Below the pieces are notes generated by a model. It had not been told where the DNA came from. It made no database searches and saw nothing but the letters and a program-made list of their open reading frames with translations. Below are positions 27,247 through 34,362 of a stretch of DNA of 64,000 bases, one piece after another. Position 1 is the first letter of the stretch, and the number at the start of each line of letters is the position of its first letter. The DNA lies in NCBI GenBank assembly GCA_019637435.1, contig JAHBVO010000003.1, positions 496,001 through 560,000 on the forward strand. The letters run 5' to 3'. The translations under genes and the position numbers were made by a program. Origin of the DNA: Candidatus Obscuribacterales bacterium (lineage in GTDB: Bacteria > Cyanobacteriota > Vampirovibrionia > Obscuribacterales > Obscuribacteraceae).

Positions 27247-27479
27247 TACTATAGAGCTCCGCACAATGCGGGACTCGAAAACGGCATACACCGAGACTCA
27301 CACCTCACACCCGTCTTCACGGCATTCGGTTGTCTACGACCCAATGACGGAAATTGCGAATTCCGTCGCTCTCCCGTAGCCAAAGCCCGTCTTTGCGATG
27401 GCATTCGACGGACGTAAAACGTCGAATGCCTATCTGGGCGTGTGCGGACGGCATTGCGGATATATGTCGACGTATAGTA
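27247..27479. repeat. Repeat element, full copy E
   Basis: The left box TACTATA is at 27247, the core at 27329-27384 and the right box TATAGTA at 27473-27479; total length 233 bp. The right half contains an extra perfect 11-pair hairpin (27400-27410 with 27420-27430; GGCATTCGACG/CGTCGAATGCC). The right box lies 17 bases from the hairpin that ends the GC-rich operon. Confidence 0.82.
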
Positions 27480-27495
27480 GACGGGCTGGGAGGGG

Positions 27496-27518
27496 CAGGA
27501 AGCCAGAGAGGCTTCCTG
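27496..27518 (-). terminator. Hairpin after the GC-rich operon
   Basis: A perfect nine-pair stem (CAGGAAGCC with GGCTTCCTG) and five-base loop lie ten bases after the last stop codon of the operon. No U-run follows. It is similar in position and lack of U-run to the hairpin at 5344-5370 after the other GC-rich gene. Confidence 0.6.
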
Positions 27519-27528
27519 GTATTGCGGT

Positions 27529-27852
27529 TCATTCGTGGTCGGGCTTCTGAGCAGCCTTGTTCGACCCGAGGTTGGAGTTCGCGAAGCCGAGAGCGCTGCC
27601 GGCCACCAGGGTCAGGAGCGTGACGGCTGTGTAGCTCGCGGCGTTGCCGTTGAGACCGACGGCGCCGAGCGCGTTTATCACGAACGCGGAGATCTGGGCG
27701 CTGAAGACAAACGCGCAGATCACATAGCCGATGGACAGCCAACCGAGAAGGGGCGGAATCGGTTTGCGAGACGCGATGTGCTTGCTGAGCAGGGCGCCGG
27801 CAATGAAGCCAGCGCAGGCAAACATGAGGAGTACGACGTTGAGTTCGTGCAT
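27529..27852 (-). CDS. Small three-TM membrane protein, GC-rich operon gene 4
   Basis: The product is 107 residues from ATG at 27852, which has AAGGAAAA five to nine bases upstream; a longer open frame (to 28017) overlaps the preceding gene and has no ribosome site. Hydrophobic segments lie at about residues 5-22, 32-58 and 72-92. The C-terminus (NSNLGSNKAAQKPDHE) is polar. Codon use is GC-rich. I do not recognise the family. Being last in the operon, it may anchor or export the products of the three soluble genes before it. Confidence 0.65.
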   Translation of the reverse strand: MHELNVVLLMFACAGFIAGALLSKHIASRKPIPPLLGWLSIGYVICAFVFSAQISAFVINALGAVGLNGNAASYTAVTLLTLVAGSALGFANSNLGSNKAAQKPDHE

Positions 27853-27886
27853 GAACTTTTCCTTGTTCCAGCGTTGAAGAGATTGG

Positions 27887-28312
27887 TCAGCCGTGGAACG
27901 CCGGCTGTCTCGTGTACTCGAGCCAGACGTTGATCTGCCCGTCGTCGTTGGCGTACGGGTTGATCTCCATCCGGATGCCCTGCGCCGCCAGCCGCTCGTT
28001 GGCAGCCGCCAGGACACCGGGCGTCGGGTAGAAGTTGATGTACTGGTTGGTGCCCTTCGAGATCGTGCCGCTGCAGGTGCGACGGGCGAGTTCGGCGGCC
28101 ATGTCGTCGACCCAGGCGAGCGGGTCGGTCGACTTGCCGGAGGCGGCGTGCTTGGCGAGTGCCGTGTGCACGACCGGGTCGAAGCGCGTGTTGATGTAGA
28201 CGATCAGCTCATCGGGACCGCAACGACGAGCGCTGCGTTCGATGGCGACGGGGTTGACGAGAACGCGCAGGTGTTTGACACCTGTGGGTTCGCCGATAGT
28301 TGCTACAAACAT
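27887..28312 (-). CDS. Unknown soluble protein, GC-rich operon gene 3
   Basis: The product is 141 residues. ATG at 28312 follows AGGAAAGGTAATGCC, a good ribosome site; the longer frame to 28402 is unsupported. It is a compact mixed alpha/beta protein with MFVATIGEPTGVKHLRVLVNP, ELIVYINTRFDP and a C-terminal strand INVWLEYTRQ. It has two Cys and no signal peptide or membrane segment. I do not recognise it. It is 34 bases upstream of the membrane protein gene and 105 bases downstream of gene 2 of the operon. Confidence 0.65.
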   Translation of the reverse strand: MFVATIGEPTGVKHLRVLVNPVAIERSARRCGPDELIVYINTRFDPVVHTALAKHAASGKSTDPLAWVDDMAAELARRTCSGTISKGTNQYINFYPTPGVLAAANERLAAQGIRMEINPYANDDGQINVWLEYTRQPAFHG

Positions 28313-28417
28313 GGCATTACCTTTCCTGTTTGAATGCCGTATATGCTGCGCAGGCGCTGAGCAGAGAGGAGGCGACCGAAGCCGCCCCCTCTCATGTCTC
28401 AACGGCTCATGCTGTTT

Positions 28418-29065
28418 TCAGAACAGCGTGAGCTGGTCCGGGTGGACCTTCTGCTTGCGGCGCCGGGTGCGCGGCTTTGCGAAGGTTCCGGTGGGCGGAA
28501 CCTGCGCCGTCTTCGCCGCGACCGCCGGGGCGGAGGTGGTCACCGTCACGGTCACTGTCACCGTCGCCGGGGCTTCGGTGCTCTCCGGTGCCGATGACGC
28601 GAGCGGTTTCGCCACTGGAGCGACGTCCGTCTTCGTCTCGACCGGCTTGACGACAGGCTCAGCAGCCTTCGTCGTCTCGGGTTTCGCTGCCAGCGCCGGC
28701 GCCTTCATCGTGAAGTTGCAGCCCCAGGTGCCGTCTGCGCGGACCCTGGCGGTCTGGTTCTTCAGTTGGGCGATTGCGTCGAAGCAGCGGCGCGCCTTGA
28801 TGGGGCGCTCGTCGAACGAGTCGTAGCGAACATCGCTGTCCGCCACAACGTTGAGGCGAAACGTCCGCCACTTCTTGCCGTCGAAGATGGCGGAGCGGAA
28901 CTGCCCGGACCACACTCGAGCGCCAGGCTTGAGGTGGCACCAGAGCTTCATGTCGCCGACCTTGGCATTGCGCTGAACCAGCTCCCGTGACGGAAAGATT
29001 TCCGCCAGGGCACCAGTCACGAGCGTTCTGCCGGTCAGCACGATCGGTTCTTTGCTGTCTTTCAT
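28418..29065 (-). CDS. Unknown protein with Ala/Pro/Thr-Val linker, GC-rich operon gene 2
   Basis: The product is 215 residues. ATG at 29065 has AAGGAGC upstream. Residues 1-120 look like a folded beta-rich domain (VLTGRTLVTGALAEIF, MKLWCHLKPGARVWSGQFRSAIF, WRTFRLNVVA). Residues about 120-190 are an Ala/Pro/Lys/Thr-rich linker with a TVTVTVTVTT run encoded by a hexanucleotide microsatellite near 28536-28567. The C-terminus is very basic (RTRRRKQK) and ends HPDQLTLF. The basic tail could bind nucleic acid; this is inference. The family is not recognised. Confidence 0.6.
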   Translation of the reverse strand: MKDSKEPIVLTGRTLVTGALAEIFPSRELVQRNAKVGDMKLWCHLKPGARVWSGQFRSAIFDGKKWRTFRLNVVADSDVRYDSFDERPIKARRCFDAIAQLKNQTARVRADGTWGCNFTMKAPALAAKPETTKAAEPVVKPVETKTDVAPVAKPLASSAPESTEAPATVTVTVTVTTSAPAVAAKTAQVPPTGTFAKPRTRRRKQKVHPDQLTLF

Positions 29066-29089
29066 AGATGCTCCTTTCTTTTTTTGGAG

Positions 29090-29908
29090 TTAGGAAAAAC
29101 TACTGGAGGCTTCGTCCGCCGTCGTCATCGTCGCTACTTCCCACTGCCGCTGAACTTGCGGTTGCGGTGCGAGTTGACGCTGACGGCAGAGTCCTCCATC
29201 CATGGCGCTGACCAGCGCGCGACGAGCGTCCGTCTCGAGCTCTTCGAGTTCGAAGCGGAGCGCGTCGCTGTCGTTGAGCTGCTCCACCATGGTCTGGAGC
29301 AGTTCAGTCAGGCTGTCGTAGCGAGCCAACCAGCGGCGCGCATTCAGGAAAGTGGCGTCGCCGTCGAGCCTTACGGCATCAACGACTTCGTCGCCTCCCA
29401 GATGCGAACGCAGCGCCAGATAAGTCGCCACTGCACGGTCCCAGGCTTGCGGCTGGTTGGTGCGTGCGCGCCCGACATACGCCTCGATTGCCGCCGGCAG
29501 CTCGTCAGCTGCGACAGCCTGGCGAAGCGAGTCGATCGCGCGTGCTGCCTCGAGCGTGAAAGCCGCCTGTCTCCAGGCGTCGACCATCTCGGGCAGTTCT
29601 TCGGGCTTCTCAAGCTCCAGCAGGTGGAGCAGGAAGCGCTCGGACAACACACGGCGGAGACCGTCGGTTTCGTCCGAGTTCAGGGTCATGAGGTCGAATT
29701 CGATCAGCCCGTTCGAGCGGCTCGTGTTGAGCGTTTCGATGAGCTCGTGATACGCGTCCTCGACCTGGTCGTCCAGCGCGAGATGTTTCGCGCGTGCTTC
29801 GCGCTGACCGTCAGAACCTTCTCGCTGCAAGGCGAGCCAGTCCTCTTTCGCGGTCTCGCGATTCTGCAGCAGCGTGAGCAGCTGCGAGATTTTGAGTTTG
29901 AGTGTCAT
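29090..29908 (-). CDS. Helical protein of unknown function, GC-rich operon gene 1
   Basis: The product is 272 residues from ATG at 29908, which is preceded by GAGGAGGGTATTACC, the strongest ribosome site in the operon. It is almost entirely alpha-helical, acidic and Leu/Ala/Glu-rich (LLQNRETAKEDWLALQRE, ALDDQVEDAYHELIETL), with no signal peptide or membrane segment, suggesting coiled-coil bundles. The C-terminal 30 residues are Gln/Ser/Thr-rich. It is followed 24 bases later by gene 2. It is the first gene of a compositionally distinct cassette; the upstream 1.1 kb has no gene but is structured and repeat-rich. The family is not recognised. Confidence 0.65.
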   Translation of the reverse strand: MTLKLKISQLLTLLQNRETAKEDWLALQREGSDGQREARAKHLALDDQVEDAYHELIETLNTSRSNGLIEFDLMTLNSDETDGLRRVLSERFLLHLLELEKPEELPEMVDAWRQAAFTLEAARAIDSLRQAVAADELPAAIEAYVGRARTNQPQAWDRAVATYLALRSHLGGDEVVDAVRLDGDATFLNARRWLARYDSLTELLQTMVEQLNDSDALRFELEELETDARRALVSAMDGGLCRQRQLAPQPQVQRQWEVATMTTADEASSSFS

Positions 29909-30508
29909 GGTAATACCCTCCTCGAAGCGCAGCCCATCAAAGTCTCGCGACCTCGACCAACGCGCCTCATTTTTTTTAGTCACGGTGAGTAAAACCGCAT
30001 TCCGCTGTTGGCTGCGCACGCGCAACTTGCAACGAAACCGGAAAACCGTCTTCGCGTGAAGGCGAGAACGGTTTCTGGCTTTACGCCAGAGCGACACTTC
30101 ACTGGTCTTCCAAGAACGGCAATTGAAAAATTGCGCTCAACAGACCGTCGTCTGCTGACCGCAATGCTCCAAGTAACGCGTAAGCTCGCGCTAGTTATTC
30201 CAGAACCCGTTGATTAAAACTGGTTTGCAACGCGTTCAGCTCGCACAAGTCTGTCACCACCCGTGATACCGTCCCTGTCCGTGAAGGAAGGAGAAGTTTA
30301 CGGAAGTGATGAGGAGATCAGGTGTTAGCTGGAATAATGCCTTGTTTTAGATGGCTAGAGAAATGTATCTAGACCGTACTCTAGTAGCTTTGGCTAAGCA
30401 AGAAATGAGGCATCAGACCATATCTTGATAGATTAGATTTCTTCGTATTTCCCCTCCTCGCCCGCGCGCGCGTAATAGCGCGGTTCGCGAGAGCCGATTG
30501 TGACTAAC
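29909..30508. other. Non-coding leader region of the GC-rich operon
   Basis: No supported gene lies in these 600 bases. The reverse-strand operon promoter must be here. The stretch 30044-30237 contains five consecutive hairpins (separate entry). An alternating CG run (about 30467-30474) lies before repeat copy F. The frame at 30008-30217 has no ribosome site and I do not call it. Confidence 0.45.
30044..30237 (+). ncRNA. Candidate structured RNA: five successive hairpins
   Basis: Hairpins in order: 30044-30075 (13-nt arms, 11 paired), 30075-30091 (TCTGGC/GCCAGA, perfect), 30120-30135 (GCAATT-GAAA-AATTGC, with a GNRA-type loop if the plus strand is transcribed), 30142-30155 (CAGAC/GTCTG) and 30203-30237 (10-nt arms, one mismatch). 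The density in a gene-free region suggests a structured RNA or leader. Short stems arise by chance, there is no covariation data, and the strand is a guess from the loop sequence. Confidence 0.25.
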
Positions 30509-30743
30509 TACTAGATAGTATAGAAAGTCTATGTGACGGCGAGCGGCGCTCGGCAAGGCATTCCCGGATCGAGGCTTGGCTTGAGGTCTGTTTTGGCTAC
30601 GGCTCGTAGACGCTTTTTTGAAAATCCGGCATCGTGGCGTAGACAAGCCCGGTTTCTCTCAGCCCTGGCGAGATGTAGAATCGCTCGAAAGTCTGTCTGG
30701 GAGCGGGTTCTGTCCGTCCTGGGAACTACGAAAAAATATAGTA
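30509..30743. repeat. Repeat element, full copy F
   Basis: The left box TACTAGATAGTAT is at 30509, the core at 30592-30647 and the right box TATAGTA at 30737-30743; total 235 bp. Its 30538-30647 part matches 30756-30865 of copy G over 110 bases with two mismatches, so the two arose by recent duplication. The right box is shared with the left end of copy G. Confidence 0.85.
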
Positions 30744-30960
30744 GGGATGAGTGGTGGCGAGCGGCGCTCGGCAAGGCATTCCCGGATCGAGGCTGGGCTT
30801 GAGGTCTGTTTTGGCTACGGCTCGTAGACGCTTTTTCGAAAATCCGGCATCGTGGCGTAGACAAGCGGGGGCGTCCTGGGTCTGGACGGGATGATGAATC
30901 GCTGGAAAGTCTCTCTATGTCAGGGTTCTGTTCTCGATAGGAGTACGAAAAAATATAGTA
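30727..30960. repeat. Repeat element, full copy G
   Basis: The left end (TACGAAAAAATATAGTA) is at 30727-30743, the core at 30810-30865 and the right box (TACGAAAAAATATAGTA) at 30944-30960; length 234 bp. Left and right boxes are identical for 17 bases. The right halves of F and G are also alike (AATCGCT.GAAAGTCT, GGGTTCTGT). Confidence 0.83.
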
Positions 30961-30974
30961 GGAAGTTTTGGCGG

Positions 30975-30992
30975 TACGAAGGAATATAGTAG
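30975..30992 (+). promoter_or_regulatory. Solo box upstream of the GGDEF-like gene
   Basis: TACGAAGGAATATAGTAG is an extra copy of the element's right box, 61 bases before the start codon at 31054. The similar CACGAAGGCATATAGTAG occurs at 5749-5766 ahead of the CheY-like gene. TATAGT could serve as a -10 hexamer; no good -35 is seen at 17 bases. Confidence 0.35.
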
Positions 30993-31053
30993 TGGTTTTC
31001 TGGGGGGAAGGTGGAATAAGGTGGTGGGACCTCGAAAGTGATTGGAAACCTCG

Positions 31054-32334
31054 ATGACGCACAGTGAATTTGCGGAAAGGACCACGCAGCCGATTTATAA
31101 ACGGCCGCGGGTGCTCATCGCCGATTGCTCGAATGAGTTGCGCAACTCGATCATGGGCTGGCAAAACGAATTGCTCTGCGAAATGGTTATCTGCGACGAT
31201 CCGGATAGCTCGCTGATGATGGCTGCCGGAAGAAAGTTCGAGGCGATAATCATCGGAGTGGAGGCGGGCGGCGAGGAGCGCGCCCTCAATCTGGCGAGCA
31301 AGCTGCATCAGCTTCCGGACAAGAAACACGTTCCGGTCGCGTTTCTTCTGAGCGACAAAAGTTCCGAGTCGATTATCGAGAAGGCGCAGCCCAGGTGCTT
31401 CGTTTGCTTCGAGCAGCCGGAAGACTTCGAGGCGATGGCGAAGATCTCGAATCGTTTGATGATTTTCGAGCATTACAACGCGCTGGTGGTTTCATCGGTA
31501 GCGCCGGTCACGGCAAAGCTTTCCGGTGCGCTCAAAGATGCGAGTATCAACGCCCGCTGTTCGCTGCACCCGCATAGATATCTCGAGTTCCTCTACGATT
31601 TCGAGCCGGAAGTGTTTATGATCGATGCTGAACTCAAATCGCCCACGCCGGTCGAAATCTGCGAGAAGCTTCATCGCTCGAAGAGATGGAATTCGATGGC
31701 GGTAATTCTGTTCAGTTCATCAGGTAGAGAGATTGAAACCGAAACGCTTGATCGCTGTCAGGCAGCGGCGTCGATAGACCTGACCGACGTCGAGAAAACT
31801 GGTGCGATCGTAAAAGGCATCGCGCGCGATGTTCGCGAAAAAGCGCAGAAAGGCACTGAAAATGACTATCTCACCGGACTGCCGTTGTCTAATCAACTGT
31901 ACGAGAAATACGTTCCGTTGATGGCAGAATCCAAGGGAAGCCCATTAACACTTACTCTTGCATTGATTGACATCAAACAGCTGAAGGATGTAAACGACAA
32001 CGCCGGTCACGTTGTCGGCGACAGGGTGCTGACTGCCGTAAGCAATTTCTTGATGCAGCGCGTCGATGGAACACCCGCGATGATTTGTAGGTGGGACGAG
32101 GACGAGTTCGTTGTTGTTCTCAAAGCCACTACGGAAGCGGCGAAATCGCTGATCAAAAATGCGATTCTCGATTTTAGCTTGATCAAGATCCCGTCCTACG
32201 ATCAGCCTGTAAGACTGCGTGCAGGTGTTTCATCCTTCCCGGATGATGCTGCTTCACTTGACGCCCTTCTCGACCTGGCGGCATGGCGATTGCATACCGC
32301 CAAGAAAGATCCCGATGGGGTGTGCTTCAAGTAA
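31054..32334 (+). CDS. Response-regulator-like protein with degenerate GGDEF domain
   Basis: The product is 426 residues. Two receiver-like folds come first: residues about 18-130, where the phospho-Asp position reads IIIGVEAGG and is lost, and about 140-255, where an Asp survives in VFMIDAEL. The last 165 residues are a GGDEF fold with the D-Y-L-T-G-L-P-L-S-N-Q signature, but the active-site GGDEF is DEDEF (residues 348-352). The missing glycines argue against diguanylate cyclase activity, so it may act as a GTP or c-di-GMP sensor or scaffold. ATG at 31054 is preceded by TTGGAAACC; TTG at 31042 would add four residues. It follows the repeat boxes. Confidence 0.75.
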   Translation: MTHSEFAERTTQPIYKRPRVLIADCSNELRNSIMGWQNELLCEMVICDDPDSSLMMAAGRKFEAIIIGVEAGGEERALNLASKLHQLPDKKHVPVAFLLSDKSSESIIEKAQPRCFVCFEQPEDFEAMAKISNRLMIFEHYNALVVSSVAPVTAKLSGALKDASINARCSLHPHRYLEFLYDFEPEVFMIDAELKSPTPVEICEKLHRSKRWNSMAVILFSSSGREIETETLDRCQAAASIDLTDVEKTGAIVKGIARDVREKAQKGTENDYLTGLPLSNQLYEKYVPLMAESKGSPLTLTLALIDIKQLKDVNDNAGHVVGDRVLTAVSNFLMQRVDGTPAMICRWDEDEFVVVLKATTEAAKSLIKNAILDFSLIKIPSYDQPVRLRAGVSSFPDDAASLDALLDLAAWRLHTAKKDPDGVCFK

Positions 32335-32388
32335 GTAACTGACTTAAGTATGACTTAGCGAGGCTATCGAGAGCTTCGCTAGCGAGGA

Positions 32389-32973
32389 CTATTTGTCGCT
32401 GGGCGGTCGCATCACGGATACGAACTTGCTGGACCACTGTTCGCGACCTTCGAAGTTTTTGGTTCGGAAGTTGTGAGAGTAGATTTTTCCGTCCTCTCCG
32501 ACGATTCCAACGTTTCGTCCCGGCCGGCGGTCGGTGTTTGTGAAAATGATGTCGCCAGGTTTAGCCTGCTCGCCGGAGGTGATGTCGACTTTCTGCCAGC
32601 CTGCTTTCTCGAGTTGGTTGGCGAGATTCTCGACATTCATCGTGGGGGCGATTTCTGCACCGCTCGCTCTGAGCAACGTACTGACCGCAGTGGCAGAAGA
32701 TAATCCGTTATCCGAGCGAACACCAAGATTTTGACCATCAAACAGTTGCGCTGCCTTGGCGACGGTTGCCGGGACACCTGCCTGGTCCATCGAGGGCATC
32801 ATGCCATTGCCCAACATCTGCTCATTTATCGAGCCCAGCCTGGAGCTTAAATCGGCTGATCCAGTTTTAGTTGCTTCCTGATTGTCAACTGAAAGTCGTT
32901 GCCCGCTTTCAGGCGTTTTTTCAATAACAGGAATTTCAACTGCTTTGTCGCTGTTACTGTTTCTCTCGGTCAT
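32389..32973 (-). CDS. NlpC/CHAP-like protein lacking catalytic residues
   Basis: The product is 194 residues with no signal peptide. The N-terminus MTERNSNSDKAVEIP resembles two other starts in the window. Residues about 75-190 have a papain-like amidase layout: a helix LSSATAVSTLLRASGA where the nucleophile Cys is normally found, then GDIIFTNTDRRPGRNVGIVG and KIYSHN, where the base His is normally found. There is no Cys in the domain and the His position is Asn, so it is predicted to be inactive. The ATG has GAGG upstream. A related protein that keeps both residues is encoded 226 bases away on the same strand. Confidence 0.6.
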   Translation of the reverse strand: MTERNSNSDKAVEIPVIEKTPESGQRLSVDNQEATKTGSADLSSRLGSINEQMLGNGMMPSMDQAGVPATVAKAAQLFDGQNLGVRSDNGLSSATAVSTLLRASGAEIAPTMNVENLANQLEKAGWQKVDITSGEQAKPGDIIFTNTDRRPGRNVGIVGEDGKIYSHNFRTKNFEGREQWSSKFVSVMRPPSDK

Positions 32974-33129
32974 GGATTCAACCTCAAAATGCCTGCTCTA
33001 TGACACTATGCCCAAGACCGGTCGGCTTGAACCCCTTGACTACTAACCCTGAGTAGGAACCACAGCAGTGGCGCAGGGCCACACCTCAGCTCAGAGCGAA
33101 ACAGGAGCCATAGCCAGACCCAGGAGTCA

Positions 33130-33183
33130 AAATCAGATCCAGACTCCAGACCAGACTCCAGATCCAAACTCCAGATCCAGAGC
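33130..33183. repeat. Short CCAGA-type tandem repeat
   Basis: The stretch is made of degenerate units of CCAGACTCCAGAT/CCAGATCC, about 54 bases, between the two NlpC-like genes. It is low-complexity DNA with no open frame of interest. Confidence 0.6.
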
Positions 33184-33198
33184 CGCGGAAGCGGGCGC

Positions 33199-34092
33199 CT
33201 AACGACGCGGTAGAATGTATAGCGACATGTTCTTGTACTGCGGCTTTCCGTTTTCGTCGTAAAACTTCTCGTTTATGTTCTGGTCTACAACCGCGCCGGT
33301 GCGCCAGTTGTTGTGAATTACGCGAACTTCGCCGTTGCGTTTTTCGATGAAGCCAATGTGATTTGAGCCATCGGAAACGTTCCTTGTCCCGGCGATGAAA
33401 CCGATCGGCCCATCAGGAAATTTGCTGATGTCGAAATCTCCGCTCAACGGAACTCGCCTGAAGCCATGCTCTCCGAGCCATTGACTGAGACCGGTGACAC
33501 TGATTTTGTAGTCCCGTTCGCGCATGAAGCCGGATTGCATCAGCCAGTCGCTCGATGTAGAAGCGCACTGAACGTTCTGTTCGATGACCATACCGGCAAA
33601 TTCACTCGCACCCTTCGGCACCCGATTGCCGAGCTTGGATTCGCCGACACTGTCGCGTGCCGCGCTCATCAACGCGTCCGCTGTTCCACCGCTTCTGTTT
33701 GACGTGCGACGGTCTGCGACCTGAATGAGTTCCGGCTGTCCATCACCCTGGAGACTGAGATTGCCGAGTGACATCGACGCAACTTCGATAGGCGCATTAT
33801 CCGACGGGCTTATTCGCATTGATGCAGCCTGTACCAGATCTTTGCCGGATAAACTGCTGCCGTCACCGTTGACGAATGTTGGTGTCGACAACGAATCTGC
33901 AATTTTCGAGTCAGGAGGCGCGCTACTGACGTCCGTGACCGACGCGCTACTAGTGTCTTTGGCTGGTAGGCTACCAGTGTCGGTCGTCGTCGAGCTGGGT
34001 TGCGGTTTGTTCCAGGTCCCCTCCAGGAGCGCGCTTTGAACATCCGTGTTTTTGCCAGTTACGGCGTGAGCGTCGTGTGATTCTAGTCCCAT
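33199..34092 (-). CDS. NlpC/CHAP-like amidase or peptidase with intact Cys and His
   Basis: The product is 297 residues from ATG at 34092; an open frame reaches 34242 but its extra 50 residues look like non-coding DNA. Residues 1-150 are disordered, Ser/Thr/Asp-rich. The catalytic-like domain at about 170-297 contains VQCASTSSDWLMQSG with the nucleophile Cys, then GFIAGTRN and NHIGFIEKRNGEVRVIHNN with the His. Enzymes of this fold cut peptidoglycan stem peptides or act as amidases; the substrate is inferred from the fold only. There is no signal peptide. The ribosome site is weak, so the start is uncertain. Confidence 0.6.
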   Translation of the reverse strand: MGLESHDAHAVTGKNTDVQSALLEGTWNKPQPSSTTTDTGSLPAKDTSSASVTDVSSAPPDSKIADSLSTPTFVNGDGSSLSGKDLVQAASMRISPSDNAPIEVASMSLGNLSLQGDGQPELIQVADRRTSNRSGGTADALMSAARDSVGESKLGNRVPKGASEFAGMVIEQNVQCASTSSDWLMQSGFMRERDYKISVTGLSQWLGEHGFRRVPLSGDFDISKFPDGPIGFIAGTRNVSDGSNHIGFIEKRNGEVRVIHNNWRTGAVVDQNINEKFYDENGKPQYKNMSLYILPRR

Positions 34093-34362
34093 GGGTTCTA
34101 TAACTTCAGCGAGAAATCGAGTGGTTTTAGTAAGTTTCTCTTTTATACGCCGCCAATGTGACGTGCGCGTGACCGATATCAATATGCCCGAAACGCCGCC
34201 AATCAAACTGCTACAGCGATTGCAGACGTTCTCTCCCATCAAGTTTCAGTGGTCTCGGATAAATTGATCGTCCTACAGATGAAACAGACTGGGTAGAAAG
34301 ATTCAAGGAAGCCACCGGCCGACACGTCAACAGGTCAGCAGTCAAACTTCGGCAGGAAAGAC

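Noticed and set aside
27887..28402. Longer versions of the GC-rich operon proteins (starts at 28402, 28017, 30097)
   Set aside because: They overlap upstream genes or repeats and lack ribosome sites; internal ATGs with strong sites are better.
30008..30217. 69-codon frame in the leader of the GC-rich operon
   Set aside because: No ribosome site is present, and the sequence is better explained by hairpins.
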